Source: Acinetobacter beijerinckii CIP 110307 (GTDB taxonomy: Bacteria > Pseudomonadota > Gammaproteobacteria > Pseudomonadales > Moraxellaceae). From it: DNA of 64,000 bases. Under the pieces are notes generated by a model. The model was not told where the DNA came from, did no database searches, and saw only the letters and a list, made by a program, of their open reading frames with translations. Shown here piece after piece: positions 9,848 through 19,074 of the stretch (position 1 is the stretch's first letter; each line of letters starts with the position of its first letter). The position numbers and the translations under genes were made by a program. The DNA lies in the NCBI RefSeq assembly GCF_000369005.1, contig NZ_KB849764.1, forward strand, positions 439,086 through 503,085. The letters run 5' to 3'.

Positions 9848-10507
9848 TTACTTTTGTACCAATAACTGATCGAAGTGTTTAGTAAATACTTCGAGTTCAA
9901 CTTGGCTTAAACTTGGAATCAGCTTTTTGATAACAATATGTACTGCTGTTTCAACACCGCTGGTTGCAACACTTGCAACACCACGTTTTACCATGCCTAA
10001 ACCTAATGTTTTATTATATTCAGTCATGAAGTGTTGGATAAGCGCATCTGCAAATGTCTTAAACTGTTGTGTTAAAGCATCACGTTGCTCTTTACCATTT
10101 CCTGCTGCTACTTCAGCAAAGCTTTTTTTCATATCATTAACAAGGCTATCAGGAAGTACAGTACCAATACGTTGTTTGCCTTCATTGTCGATAAACAAGC
10201 TTTTTTCCATGAACGCTAATGATTCTAAGACTTGATCATTAGAGGTTTTACCCAACAATTGTTTCATTAACGTTGAAACGATGCTGCGAATTTTTTGAGC
10301 AAGTTCTTCAGTTGTATCTCGTTTATCACTTGGTGGAAATTGTTGAACCAAATGTACCAACATGGTGTCAATTAACTCATCAGTAAGCTGTAGAGAAATT
10401 TTGTCACGTAAAGGGTATTGTGGCTCTTTACTGTTACGGTTGGCTTGTGCAAGTTGAATATCCTGACTCAACGTTGCCGATGGAAGAATACCGAAATAAC
10501 TGGTCAT
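9848..10507 (-). CDS. Uncharacterised protein, 219 residues
   Basis: Not recognised beyond resembling conserved Acinetobacter proteins of unknown function. There is no signal peptide and no clear transmembrane helix. The protein is mostly helical by composition, with amphipathic stretches such as QQFKTFADALIQHFMTEYNKTLG. A mildly hydrophobic GMVKRGVASVATSGVETAVHIVIKKLIPSL segment follows. It has its own strong terminator and lies between rodA and queF without overlapping either, so it is probably a single-gene unit. Confidence 0.6.
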   Translation of the reverse strand: MTSYFGILPSATLSQDIQLAQANRNSKEPQYPLRDKISLQLTDELIDTMLVHLVQQFPPSDKRDTTEELAQKIRSIVSTLMKQLLGKTSNDQVLESLAFMEKSLFIDNEGKQRIGTVLPDSLVNDMKKSFAEVAAGNGKEQRDALTQQFKTFADALIQHFMTEYNKTLGLGMVKRGVASVATSGVETAVHIVIKKLIPSLSQVELEVFTKHFDQLLVQK

Positions 10508-10540
10508 TGAAGAACATCCTCTATATCAAATTTATTCGTT

Positions 10541-11356
10541 TTATTGTCGCGCCAAGCGAGTTGGCTCGGGCATCCATGTCAAATCAGATACTCGGCATGG
10601 GTTAATATCCAAGCCCCCTCGACGAGTATACGTTGCATAGACCATCAGCTTTTCTGGTTGCAGCAATTGCCAAATATCAGCAAAGATTTGCTCAACGCAT
10701 TGCTCATGAAAACCATTATGCTGACGGTACGAGATAATATAAGCTAATACGCTGCGATAACAAGGTTTTTTACCCTTAAAACGAATAAAAACCGTACCCC
10801 AATCAGGTTGTCCTGTTACAGGGCAATTACTTCTTAAAAGATGCGAATACAATTCAATCTCTACATCATCTTCCGCTGTATTATCTAATTGCAATAAGCT
10901 TGAGTCTGGGTGTTCTGAAAGACGTTCAGGAGTTAAATCGTCAATACAAATACCTTTCGGTTTAGAAATCTCTAAATCATCGACTTGAAATAGTTGAAGT
11001 TCAACTTTCCCACCAGCAGCATTTGACAGATCACGTTCTACGGTTTCAATGAAAGTATTTTGAGACTCAAATTGAGTGAAGTTCATACTATTGAAATAAA
11101 GTTTAAGTGACTTTGATTCAATCAGATTAGGTGAGCTCGCTGGCAACATTAAACGACCAATCGCAACCTGTGGTAAACCAAGCTTATTTAGCCATGAAAT
11201 TTCGAATACATGCCACCAGTCTTTGCCTTGGCTGATTCCTTCAACGTGTGCATATTGTTGACGGGACTCAGCACGGGCTATTGGAAATAAAACCTCTGGC
11301 TGATATTGAGTAGGGTATTGGGTGTCTTTACCCAATAAAGAATGTTCAACACTCAT
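10541..11356 (-). CDS. queF: NADPH-dependent 7-cyano-7-deazaguanine reductase (QueF)
   Basis: Reduces preQ0 to preQ1 in queuosine biosynthesis for tRNA position 34. The 271-residue length fits the unimodular long QueF of gammaproteobacteria. The nucleophilic Cys is in LLRSNCPVTGQPDWGTV, and the substrate-binding Glu/His region is HNGFHEQCVEQIF. The ATG overlaps the stop of the upstream ABC permease (ATGA), indicating translational coupling although the two functions look unrelated. Confidence 0.95.
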   Translation of the reverse strand: MSVEHSLLGKDTQYPTQYQPEVLFPIARAESRQQYAHVEGISQGKDWWHVFEISWLNKLGLPQVAIGRLMLPASSPNLIESKSLKLYFNSMNFTQFESQNTFIETVERDLSNAAGGKVELQLFQVDDLEISKPKGICIDDLTPERLSEHPDSSLLQLDNTAEDDVEIELYSHLLRSNCPVTGQPDWGTVFIRFKGKKPCYRSVLAYIISYRQHNGFHEQCVEQIFADIWQLLQPEKLMVYATYTRRGGLDINPCRVSDLTWMPEPTRLARQ

Positions 11357-12126
11357 TCACGCATTCCTGAACCACGAGATAATAAATGATAAGCAACCGT
11401 ATAAAGCACAACACAGCATAGAGTAACGATACTCAATGAGAAGGTTACATTGACATCACTGTGTCCTAAGATGCCAAAACGGAAGGCATTGACCATATAC
11501 ACAATTGGATTAATTAAAGATAAATTTTGCCAAAATGGACTTAAAGCACTAATTGCATAGAACACACCACCTAAATAGGTGAGTGGCGTCAATACGAAAG
11601 TCGGAATAATCGAAATATCATCAAATGACTTCGCATAAACTGCATTAATGAAACCACCAAGCGAAAATAATAATGAAGTAATAATGACTGTATATATAGT
11701 CACGAAGAAATTATAAATTTCTAAGTGAGTAAAGAATAAACTCATGATGGTTACAATTAGACCAACCAAGACACCGCGACTAACGCCGCCAATCACATAA
11801 CCCCAAAGAATTAAATGTAATGGCACAGGACTCATGATCAGTTCTTCGATGCTTTTTTGGAATTTAGCACTAAAGAAGCTTGAGGAAACGTTCGCGTAGC
11901 TGTTTGTGATCACTGCCATCATGATTAAACCAGGCACAATAAACTGCATATAGCTAAAGCCACCCATTTCACCAATGCGTGAGCCAACTAAATTACCGAA
12001 AATCACGAAATAAAGGCTCATGGTGATCGCAGGCGGTAACAACGTTTGTGGCCAAATTCGCATAAAGCGACGAATTTCTTTAACAACTAAAGTCCATAGG
12101 GCGGTTCGTAATTGATTGAAATTCAT
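11353..12126 (-). CDS. ABC-2 type transporter permease
   Basis: A 257-residue inner-membrane permease of the YadH/DrrB type. It has about six transmembrane helices and the ABC-2 motif ALSPFWQNLSLINPIVYMVNAFRFG near the C-terminus. It overlaps the ATPase gene upstream and queF downstream, each by an ATGA junction. The substrate is unknown; family relatives export lipids, polysaccharides or drugs. Confidence 0.85.
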   Translation of the reverse strand: MNFNQLRTALWTLVVKEIRRFMRIWPQTLLPPAITMSLYFVIFGNLVGSRIGEMGGFSYMQFIVPGLIMMAVITNSYANVSSSFFSAKFQKSIEELIMSPVPLHLILWGYVIGGVSRGVLVGLIVTIMSLFFTHLEIYNFFVTIYTVIITSLLFSLGGFINAVYAKSFDDISIIPTFVLTPLTYLGGVFYAISALSPFWQNLSLINPIVYMVNAFRFGILGHSDVNVTFSLSIVTLCCVVLYTVAYHLLSRGSGMRE

Positions 12127-13058
12127 TGATCCGCTCCTGCAAGATTTTTCTCCACCATTTTGACGAACAATTCTTCTAAGCGATTTGATTTATTACGCAT
12201 ACTACTGACTTGAATATTTTGCGATTGTAAAATTAAGAATAAATCATTCATGCTATGAGCTTTGTCCATCGTGACTTCTAAGGTCATGGGATCAATTAAA
12301 TTAAACTTAAAACCAATAATATCAAGCTGGAATTCATTTATTGGTTCAACAAGGTCACAAATAAATGATTCTTCATTGAGTTGATTGAGGAAACCTTTCA
12401 TTGAGGTATCTTCTTTGATCACGCCACGATCAATAATCGCGATACGGCGACAAAGCATTTCGGCTTCTTCTAAATAATGTGTTGTAAGAATAATAGAAGT
12501 GCCTTTTTCATTCATTTCGGTGAGGAAATCCCACATTGAGCGACGTAATTCAATATCTACACCCGCAGTCGGCTCATCAAGAATAAGAAGTTTAGGTTCA
12601 TGCATCATGGCGCGTGCAATCATTAAACGACGTTTCATACCACCTGATAACATACGTGATTGAATATTACGCTTTTCCCATAAGCCAAGTTTTTCTAAAT
12701 AGAACTCTGCACGTTGTTCAGCCAGTTTTTTGGGAATTCCGTAATAACCCGCTTGTGTCACTAAAATATCAAATGTTTTTTCAAATTGACCGAAGTTAAA
12801 CTCTTGAGGAACAACACCAAGACATTGTTTCGCATGGGATGGATGGGTATCTAAGTTATGCCCAAAGATTTCCACTGTACCCGATGTTTTTTTGGTTAAA
12901 GAGCTAATAATACTGATCGTGGTAGATTTACCAGCACCATTAGGACCTAATAATGCATAAAACTCACCTTCTGGCACGGTTAAATCGATACCTTTTAACG
13001 CCTGAAAACCATTACGATAAGTTTTGGACAAACCGCTCAACACCAAAGCATCAGTCAT
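12123..13058 (-). CDS. ABC transporter ATP-binding protein (YadG-like)
   Basis: A 311-residue ATPase that pairs with the ABC-2 permease encoded directly after it. Walker A is GPNGAGKST, the signature is LSGGMKRRLMIARA, Walker B is LLILDEPTAGVD, and the switch His is in TTHYLEEAE. A C-terminal extension of about 90 residues follows the nucleotide-binding domain, as in YadG/CcmA-like exporters. First gene of the ATPase-permease-queF operon. Confidence 0.9.
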   Translation of the reverse strand: MTDALVLSGLSKTYRNGFQALKGIDLTVPEGEFYALLGPNGAGKSTTISIISSLTKKTSGTVEIFGHNLDTHPSHAKQCLGVVPQEFNFGQFEKTFDILVTQAGYYGIPKKLAEQRAEFYLEKLGLWEKRNIQSRMLSGGMKRRLMIARAMMHEPKLLILDEPTAGVDIELRRSMWDFLTEMNEKGTSIILTTHYLEEAEMLCRRIAIIDRGVIKEDTSMKGFLNQLNEESFICDLVEPINEFQLDIIGFKFNLIDPMTLEVTMDKAHSMNDLFLILQSQNIQVSSMRNKSNRLEELFVKMVEKNLAGADQ

Positions 13059-13291
13059 AAACGTCTCACGTTGTTAAATAGAATGGGTATTTTGAGCGAT
13101 ATGAAAAAATAAACCAAGTAGAAAAATAGGTTTATGGCGTGTTAAAAACAGAACGTTGTTTTTTGAGCTTGATTCAAGGGTAAGAAGATCCGTTTCTGTT
13201 AAATTAAACTGTTTAAAAGTAATTAGATAATTTTATAAGATTGAAATCGTTGGTTTAATAGACAATAAACATTTTTGTTTAAGGCTATGTA

Positions 13292-13320
13292 TTTACCAAT
13301 ATGCTTTTTTTGCCTATGAT
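13292..13320 (+). promoter_or_regulatory. Probable tRNA-Arg promoter
   Basis: TTTACC at 13292 and TATGAT at 13315 with 17-bp spacing, ending 11 nt before the tRNA. This is a reasonable sigma-70 match placed as expected. Confidence 0.45.
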
Positions 13321-13331
13321 GTGCATCGCAT

Positions 13332-13407
13332 GCGCTCATAGCTCAACTGGATAGAGTACAGGTCTCCGAAGCCTGTGGCGTGGGTTCGAGTCCCGCTGAG
13401 CGCACCA
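13332..13407 (+). tRNA. tRNA-Arg (anticodon CCG)
   Basis: Complete cloverleaf. The acceptor stem is GCGCTCA with TGAGCGC, the anticodon loop is CTCCGAA with CCG at 13366-13368, the T-loop is GTTCGAGTC, and CCA is encoded. The anticodon stem is CAGGT with GCCTG (one G-U). It reads CGG codons. Confidence 0.96.
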
Positions 13408-13535
13408 AGATAACATTTTAATTTCTCTTATTTTTAATAATTTTCTGATAAAAACAAATCCTTCATAATTAGATTTGAGGGATTACATTTGTTTTGCTAA
13501 TTTTGTCATATCAAATTATTTCTATATTTTATGAA

Positions 13536-14099
13536 TTATAAATGTTGTACTGAATAATTAATGAGCTTTAATGTTTGATTCAATTGGCTTGGTGGAATTC
13601 GAGATTCTTGTAATGAGGTAATCCATTGCATTTGGCAAGCTTTGAGTTGTTGAATCGTTTTTATAGATTGGATTTTTTGCACCAATGGGCGAGCCATAAG
13701 CCCACAATAGGTTGTGAGTGTTTGAATCATGACTTGTTGAATTTCAATAAATGGTAATTTTTCTAAGTTTAATACTTCATTTTCAATATTTTCTGTTAAG
13801 TTTAATGTAATTGGTTGGATTTGCTCTGATTGGGTTGCATTTAATATTTGTTCATTATCATTTTGATCAGCATTGATTTCACTTGTATTTTTTTGAGCTG
13901 TTTGTTCTGCTAATAGTCCCATTTCAATCAATTGCTGAACCAATTCATTGGGTGCAATTCTTTGTTTATAGTCTTGATCTAGTTCTTTAAAATCCTCATG
14001 ATCAATTAAAAGTAGTAGACGACGTTGACGTGCAGTTAAGGCAATACTACGTTCTTGGAGGGCAGTTTGCCCAAGCTCTGTTTTAAAAAAATGTGACAT
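13536..14099 (-). CDS. Uncharacterised protein, possible winged-helix N-terminus
   Basis: A 187-residue protein not recognised by name. Residues about 18-75 (LTARQRRLLLLIDHEDF ... PNELVQQLIEMGLL) resemble the winged-helix-like domain found at the C-terminus of various proteobacterial regulators (pattern LTxxGRxLLxLIDG...ELxxxLxxLxxxGLI). A Gln/Asn/Glu-rich linker and a helical C-terminal half follow. There is no signal peptide. It lies 135 nt beyond the ExoX gene on the same strand and may share its transcript. Confidence 0.5.
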   Translation of the reverse strand: MSHFFKTELGQTALQERSIALTARQRRLLLLIDHEDFKELDQDYKQRIAPNELVQQLIEMGLLAEQTAQKNTSEINADQNDNEQILNATQSEQIQPITLNLTENIENEVLNLEKLPFIEIQQVMIQTLTTYCGLMARPLVQKIQSIKTIQQLKACQMQWITSLQESRIPPSQLNQTLKLINYSVQHL

Positions 14100-14234
14100 C
14101 TCTTAATCTCCCCCAATCAAGATCTAGACGGAGATTAAGATAAGGTTAAAAAATGACAGTTACGTTAACAAATTATTAAATATCATTGTCTTGTTTCGAG
14201 TAAGTGGAAAATAATCTTGATTATTTAATTTCCA

Positions 14235-14927
14235 TTACTTGAGCAGCTTATTTTCTAAGGCTTTTCGCAAATACGGATCAAGATCATCTTGGCGAAGTAA
14301 CCACTGAATATAGTCAGCAGGTAAATCTTGAATTGAAGTACCTTTGTGTTTACCAAAAGTGATACTTTTTGGAATGCGTGCTTGTTCAGAAGCTATATAG
14401 AGTTGTTCAATATTTTCAATGTTTAATTGATGAATGATATGCATCAAAATATTGGCAGTTAAGATAATATCCGCGTCTGCTCGATGAGCACCTTTAAGCA
14501 TTTCGCGTGCTTTTTCACTTCCCTTTGAGATTAAATAAATAAGTGCAGAAATGTTATGTGCTTCTGCATCCTCCCAAACATGACGGGCGAGAGCAAGTGT
14601 GCATATTGGTTTTAATTTAGAGGTATCTACACCACATCGTGCGATTGCAGCAATATCATAATCAACATTATGTCCAATAATATAAGTTGTCTCTGACGGG
14701 AGCTTAAATTCCTTATAAAAAGGTTGATCCGCTAGGTCTGATTCTAATATGTGATGCACCGCCATCGCAGCGAATGAAATAGGTTGTCCCACTTGGTAAA
14801 GCTGATCAAAGATTTTTTTCTTATCTAAGCTTAATTTTCCGTTTTCAATTTCGATCGACGCATAAGCGATTTCAATTGGCAAACCATTCAATGTATGTGT
14901 TTCTGTATCTAAAATGATGGTTTGCAT
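14235..14927 (-). CDS. exoX: DEDDh 3'-5' exonuclease, ExoX-like
   Basis: Predicted DNA exonuclease of the ExoX type. DEDDh motifs are DTETHTLNG (residues about 7-10), GHNVDYDIAA (about 91) and HRADADIILT (about 149). The C-terminal about 50 residues hold the ExoX accessory segment FGKHKGTSIQDLPADYIQWLL. The length of 230 fits E. coli ExoX (220). Family members act in mismatch repair excision and UV repair. No partner repair genes are nearby. Confidence 0.85.
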   Translation of the reverse strand: MQTIILDTETHTLNGLPIEIAYASIEIENGKLSLDKKKIFDQLYQVGQPISFAAMAVHHILESDLADQPFYKEFKLPSETTYIIGHNVDYDIAAIARCGVDTSKLKPICTLALARHVWEDAEAHNISALIYLISKGSEKAREMLKGAHRADADIILTANILMHIIHQLNIENIEQLYIASEQARIPKSITFGKHKGTSIQDLPADYIQWLLRQDDLDPYLRKALENKLLK

Positions 14928-15167
14928 AAAGTAGACTCAAGTTTGATAGGATTTGATTATCTTACAAGAAATTTTCTCATAATCCGTTTCAAAAACACTC
15001 CAGATTTTGATTTTTTTAAGTTTTGTTGATGTTTTGAATAAATAAAAATCAAAAAATAAAAACAACTTGAAACATGATGAAATTAGGCGTAATTGTAATA
15101 AACGTTGTTAAAACCTTAGAGCATTCAGTCTAAGGATAAAAATGAAAAATAGTTAAGGAAAAACTAG

Positions 15168-16406
15168 ATGAAAATTAAACTATTAACGGTTGCGATGCTG
15201 AGTAGCACTTTGTTCTTGGCAGCATGCGGTGGTGATGATAATGGAACGACAATATTTGTTCCAAAACCTGAGATTCCTGAAAATAATATCAAAGATCCTG
15301 TGGTTGGAATGCCAACAGCATATACCAAAAGTGATTTTAGTCTTGTAGCGTCAGAAAGCTCTGTTATGACTTATAAAATGTTAGGTAAAAATGGTCAAGA
15401 AACGATGGCAACGAGTTTGGTTTTTGTTCCTAAAGGAACAATGCCAGCTGGTGGTTGGAAAATTGTGGCGTGGGCGCATGGAACAACTGGTGTGGCTGAT
15501 ATTTGCGCGCCGAGTCGTAATGTAACTAATGAATATGTTCATGGAATGATTAGTAAATTTTTAGCAGCGGGTTACATCGTCGTTGCGCCTGATTATGAAG
15601 GGCTTGGCGAACCGAGCGGGCGTGAACTTCATCCATTTTTAAATGTAAAAAGTGAGGCCTATTCGATTACTGATGCTGTAGTTGCAGCCAGATCTTATTT
15701 ATCTAGTCAAGGAAAAATGACATCACGTCAATGGGTGTCGGTCGGGCATTCACAAGGCGGGCAAGCCGCATTAGGAGCAGCTCAATATGCGAGCCGCGCA
15801 AAATTGGATTATAAAGGAACGATTGCTGTAGCACCTGCATCTAATCTTGGTGCAATTTTAATAAATGGAGAGCAATCTGTAAAAGATGCGCCTGTAAACT
15901 TTCAAACTCCAGTTTATGCACAACTTGATACTTTTACTGCATTGATTACTGCAGGTCTAAGAAATAATAATTTAACGTTCAGTTATTCAAGTGTTTTTAA
16001 ATCACCAACTGACTTAATTGCGAGTAAAGCTGAGTCAGACTGTTCAGATGTATTAGGTAGTAAGTTTTTTGGCGCAATGCAAAATTATTTAAAAACAAAT
16101 GTCGATTTGAAAAATTATCCCCGTACTCAAACAAACTTTATGGCCTTACCTATAGTGAAAGAGTTTTTAGAAAAAGATTCTCAACCTGCACAAGTTAAGC
16201 TTAATCAACCTGTTGTTATTTATCAGGGAGCAAAAGATACCACTGTACCTAAAGAAGCAACTGATGCTCTAGTTTTTGTTGCCGCTAGTAAAGGGTCTAG
16301 TATTCGATATGTAACAAATCCTGAATGGGATCATGGAACGGCATATGGGCTTAATATTGAAAATATTGTGAATGATGTCAAATCAGTAATGCCGCCTAGT
16401 AATTAA
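15168..16406 (+). CDS. Lipase-like alpha/beta hydrolase lipoprotein
   Basis: A 412-residue predicted lipoprotein with lipobox FLAAC (Cys20). The hydrolase domain shows the oxyanion region VAWAHGTTGVAD and nucleophile VGHSQGGQAA. The acid is in YQGAKDTTVP and the catalytic His in WDHGTAYG. The arrangement resembles secretory lipases of the LIP type and bacterial cell-bound esterases. An AAGGA site precedes the ATG. It is transcribed alone and ends at a hairpin. The substrate is unknown; outer-membrane anchoring is inferred from the lipobox (Gly at +2). Confidence 0.8.
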   Translation: MKIKLLTVAMLSSTLFLAACGGDDNGTTIFVPKPEIPENNIKDPVVGMPTAYTKSDFSLVASESSVMTYKMLGKNGQETMATSLVFVPKGTMPAGGWKIVAWAHGTTGVADICAPSRNVTNEYVHGMISKFLAAGYIVVAPDYEGLGEPSGRELHPFLNVKSEAYSITDAVVAARSYLSSQGKMTSRQWVSVGHSQGGQAALGAAQYASRAKLDYKGTIAVAPASNLGAILINGEQSVKDAPVNFQTPVYAQLDTFTALITAGLRNNNLTFSYSSVFKSPTDLIASKAESDCSDVLGSKFFGAMQNYLKTNVDLKNYPRTQTNFMALPIVKEFLEKDSQPAQVKLNQPVVIYQGAKDTTVPKEATDALVFVAASKGSSIRYVTNPEWDHGTAYGLNIENIVNDVKSVMPPSN

Positions 16407-16422
16407 GATTTTAAGTTTTATC

Positions 16423-16457
16423 AAAGCCCAATTTTCGTGATTTGAGGATTGGGCTTT
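16423..16457. terminator. Terminator between convergent genes
   Basis: A 10-bp stem (AAAGCCCAAT with ATTGGGCTTT), a 15-nt loop and a short T-run. It serves the lipoprotein and possibly the opposing DUF695 gene. Confidence 0.7.
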
Positions 16458-16462
16458 TCTGT

Positions 16463-17305
16463 CTATTTCTTAATGACCACGGTCTCCCAACCGTCATATT
16501 CACCATTTAACTGATTTGCTAATTGCGAAAGCTGTAATGTACAGTGATCTATTGATTGTTGATCAACAAATTCAGTTTTACAAATTTGTAATTGGTAAGG
16601 AAAACCATCATGTTCCTCTATTTCATTTTTTTGATTTATTTGAAAATCCCACGATAATATTATTTCTACAAATTTATTGAGATCCACTTCATTTTTAAAA
16701 TATATCCAATGATCTACAGCTCGAGCAACTTCAAGATTATCTCCATGATTTTGAAGATTTTCAATTACAGATCGATTCGAAATGGTTTGCATAATTTCTT
16801 TACTTGGATACATATAATTGAAATATGTTGACCAATCTGAATCAAGTTTCTGACCAAACCTATAACTATATTCTGGATAAAACTGCATTACCTCATTAAT
16901 GATATGTTCTGGATCTGTTCCATCTTCACAATAAAAATATAAATCTCTTAAATGATTATGTGTTAAACGACCAACATACAAGATAGCAAGTTCGCTTGTA
17001 AGAGCAGGAATAATTTGATCTTCTATTTGAGCGAGATGTTCAAATTCTTCACTTGAAGATAACCCATCCTCTCTTGAGCAGTTCATCTTTATTTCAACCC
17101 AAAGTAGGGTTGATCTATTGGTTATAGGGGCAATTTTAGCTAGAGCTAGATTTAGAAAGTAACTTGCAGGAACTTCATCTATTTGGCACATATAAAAGTT
17201 CCAGTTTTCTGGAACTTCAAGAGCTAAATCAGGTGAATCATTTTTTTGTAAATCTTCTTGAAAAGTATTGTTTTTTTTATGCCAAAATTTTAAGAAAGAA
17301 AACAT
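16463..17305 (-). CDS. DUF695 plus RraB-like (RNase E inhibitor) two-domain protein
   Basis: A 280-residue cytoplasmic protein. Residues about 30-165 fit the DUF695 domain (PENWNFYMCQIDEVPASYFLNLAL). Residues about 175-280 resemble RraB, with ARAVDHWIYFKNEVDLNKFVEII and the closing GEYDGWETVVIK. RraB-family proteins bind and modulate RNase E in E. coli, but the fused form is not characterised to my knowledge and the resemblance is by eye. Convergent with the lipase-like gene and divergent from glyA. Confidence 0.65.
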   Translation of the reverse strand: MFSFLKFWHKKNNTFQEDLQKNDSPDLALEVPENWNFYMCQIDEVPASYFLNLALAKIAPITNRSTLLWVEIKMNCSREDGLSSSEEFEHLAQIEDQIIPALTSELAILYVGRLTHNHLRDLYFYCEDGTDPEHIINEVMQFYPEYSYRFGQKLDSDWSTYFNYMYPSKEIMQTISNRSVIENLQNHGDNLEVARAVDHWIYFKNEVDLNKFVEIILSWDFQINQKNEIEEHDGFPYQLQICKTEFVDQQSIDHCTLQLSQLANQLNGEYDGWETVVIKK

Positions 17306-17384
17306 ATTTAGCTCTAGTGAATTTTTATCGATAGCTTAACAGCTAAATTCAGTCAAATTCACTAATAATTAAATAAATATCAAG

Positions 17385-17413
17385 CTTTGTAATAGTAAAC
17401 TTCATGCTATAAT
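17385..17413 (+). promoter_or_regulatory. glyA promoter
   Basis: A perfect TATAAT at 17408 preceded by TGC, an extended -10 element. A weak CTTTGT lies at the -35 position with 17-bp spacing. It lies about 55 nt before the glyA start. Confidence 0.65.
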
Positions 17414-17467
17414 TCGCACCAATCTTTAGCACGGCTTAAAAGCCCTAATTTATAGGACCCTCCGCTA

Positions 17468-18724
17468 ATGTTTGCCAATATCTCTATTGCTGAATTTGAT
17501 CCAGAATTAGCTCAAGCGATTGCTTCGGAAGGCGACCGCCAAGAAGCTCACATCGAGTTAATTGCTTCTGAAAACTATTGCTCTAAAGCTGTAATGGAAG
17601 CTCAAGGCTCGAAACTTACTAACAAATATGCAGAAGGCTATCCGGGCAAACGCTATTATGGCGGTTGTGAATATGTTGACGTTATTGAGCAACTTGCAAT
17701 TGACCGTGCGAAAGAGTTGTTTGGTGCAGATTATGCAAACGTACAACCACATGCAGGCTCACAAGCAAACTCAGCAGTTTACTTAGCGCTTCTTAATCCT
17801 GGTGATACAGTATTAGGTATGAGCTTGGCTCACGGTGGTCACTTGACTCACGGTGCTAAAGTAAGCTTCTCTGGTAAAACTTATAATGCGATCCAGTACG
17901 GTTTAAACCCTGAAACAGGTGAAATCGATTATGAAGAAGTTGAGCGTTTAGCTTTAGAACATAAGCCACGTATGATCGTAGCTGGTTTCTCTGCTTATAG
18001 CCGTGTTGTAGATTGGCAACGTTTCCGTGATATCGCGGATAAAGTTGGCGCTTACCTTTTTGTTGATATGGCACATGTTGCTGGTTTAGTTGCTGCTGGT
18101 GTGTATCCAAACCCAGTTCAAATTGCTGATGTAACGACAACGACTACACATAAAACACTTCGTGGTCCACGTTCTGGTTTAATTCTTGCGAAAGCAAACG
18201 AAGAAATCGAGAAGAAGCTTCAATCAGCTGTATTCCCAGGCAACCAAGGTGGTCCTTTAATGCACGCAATTGCTGCTAAAGCAATCTGTTTTAAAGAAGC
18301 TATGGCACCTGAATATAAAACTTACCAACAGCAAGTTGTTAAGAATGCTCAAGCAATGGCTGAAGTATTCATTGCTCGTGGTTATGATGTTGTATCTGGT
18401 GGTACTGATAACCATTTATTCTTATTGTCTTTAATTAAACAAGAAGATGTAACGGGTAAAGATGCTGATGCATGGTTAGGCGCTGCTCATATCACAGTAA
18501 ATAAAAACGCTGTTCCAAATGACCCACGTTCTCCATTCGTAACTTCTGGTATTCGTATTGGTACACCAGCTGTAACAACTCGTGGTTTTGGTGAAGCTGA
18601 AGTTCGCGACCTTGCAGGTTGGATCGCTGACATTATTGATAGCAAAGGTGATGAAAAAGTTATCGCTGATGTTAAAGCTAAAGTTGAAACGGTTTGTGCT
18701 AAATTCCCTGTATATGCAAACTAA
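17468..18724 (+). CDS. glyA: Serine hydroxymethyltransferase
   Basis: PLP enzyme that converts serine and tetrahydrofolate to glycine and methylene-THF. The 418 residues are full length. The PLP lysine is in the block [16 protein letters not shown], and the N-terminal IELIASEN and [10 protein letters not shown] motifs are present. Codon use looks biased as for highly expressed genes. The ribosome site is modest (AGGA about 10 nt upstream). Single-gene unit with strong promoter and terminator. Confidence 0.98.
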   Translation: MFANISIAEFDPELAQAIASEGDRQEAHIELIASENYCSKAVMEAQGSKLTNKYAEGYPGKRYYGGCEYVDVIEQLAIDRAKELFGADYANVQPHAGSQANSAVYLALLNPGDTVLGMSLAHGGHLTHGAKVSFSGKTYNAIQYGLNPETGEIDYEEVERLALEHKPRMIVAGFSAYSRVVDWQRFRDIADKVGAYLFVDMAHVAGLVAAGVYPNPVQIADVTTTTTHKTLRGPRSGLILAKANEEIEKKLQSAVFPGNQGGPLMHAIAAKAICFKEAMAPEYKTYQQQVVKNAQAMAEVFIARGYDVVSGGTDNHLFLLSLIKQEDVTGKDADAWLGAAHITVNKNAVPNDPRSPFVTSGIRIGTPAVTTRGFGEAEVRDLAGWIADIIDSKGDEKVIADVKAKVETVCAKFPVYAN

Positions 18725-18735
18725 TTTGTATATCT

Positions 18736-18764
18736 AAAAAAAGCGCCGTAAGGCGCTTTTTTTT
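18736..18764 (+). terminator. glyA terminator
   Basis: Stem AAAAAGCGCC with GGCGCTTTTT, GTAA tetraloop and an 8-nt T-run. Confidence 0.9.
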
Positions 18765-18805
18765 ATTCAAATTTTTCAAAATTCCGAACAAAGTGCTTTT
18801 TGCAA

Positions 18806-18822
18806 AGCATCATATTGGTGCT
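18806..18822 (+). promoter_or_regulatory. Candidate NtrC enhancer site
   Basis: AGCATC-N5-GGTGCT, one mismatch from the NtrC core GCACC-N5-GGTGC. It sits about 106-122 bp upstream of the start predicted from the sigma-54 promoter, a usual enhancer distance. By-eye match only. Confidence 0.45.
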
Positions 18823-18862
18823 AATTTTTATCTATTTTCTTAAATCGTCCCTAAAAATGATC

Positions 18863-18902
18863 AAATAAGTATTACGAATATGAAAAATAGTAATACTTAT
18901 TT
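18863..18902. promoter_or_regulatory. Operator A: perfect 13-bp dyad containing GTATTAC-N14-GTAATAC
   Basis: Arms AAATAAGTATTAC (18863-18875) and its exact complement (18890-18902) flank a 14-nt spacer. The inner 28 bp (18869-18896) is the same GTAWTAC-N14-GTAWTAC element found at 24219 and 30134. Here it lies upstream of the sigma-54 promoter and touches its -24 end. Confidence 0.7.
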
Positions 18903-18917
18903 GGCATGTCTTTTGCT
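18901..18917 (+). promoter_or_regulatory. Sigma-54 promoter of the guanidine carboxylase operon
   Basis: TTGGCATGTCTTTTGCT fits YTGGCACGRNNNTTGCW with two mismatches. GG at 18903-18904 and GC at 18915-18916 have the required spacing. The predicted start (about 18928) falls roughly 10 nt before the riboswitch, which supports it. Confidence 0.75.
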
Positions 18918-18936
18918 TCATCTAAATATAGTTAAA

Positions 18937-19027
18937 AGTTGTCTAGGGTTCCGATGTTGATCAACATGACTGGTCCGAGAGATAACGGTTCGACAGAACT
19001 ACACGGAGGGATAAAAGCCCGGGAGAT
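18937..19027 (+). ncRNA. Guanidine-I riboswitch (ykkC class)
   Basis: Contains in order the class consensus blocks CTAGGGTTCCG, ACTGGTCCGAGAG, ACACGG and GGGATAAAAGCCCGGGAGA, with a variable stem-loop after the first (GTTGATCAAC). Known members bind guanidinium and switch on carboxylase or exporter genes. No T-run terminator is seen between the aptamer and the first gene, whose site AGAGGTG lies about 40 nt further on. Control may therefore be translational or use a structure not obvious by eye. Outer boundaries are approximate. Confidence 0.93.
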
Positions 19028-19074
19028 CAGGCATTTTGCCATTACGAGGTTAAATTATCCGCAAGAGGTGTGTT

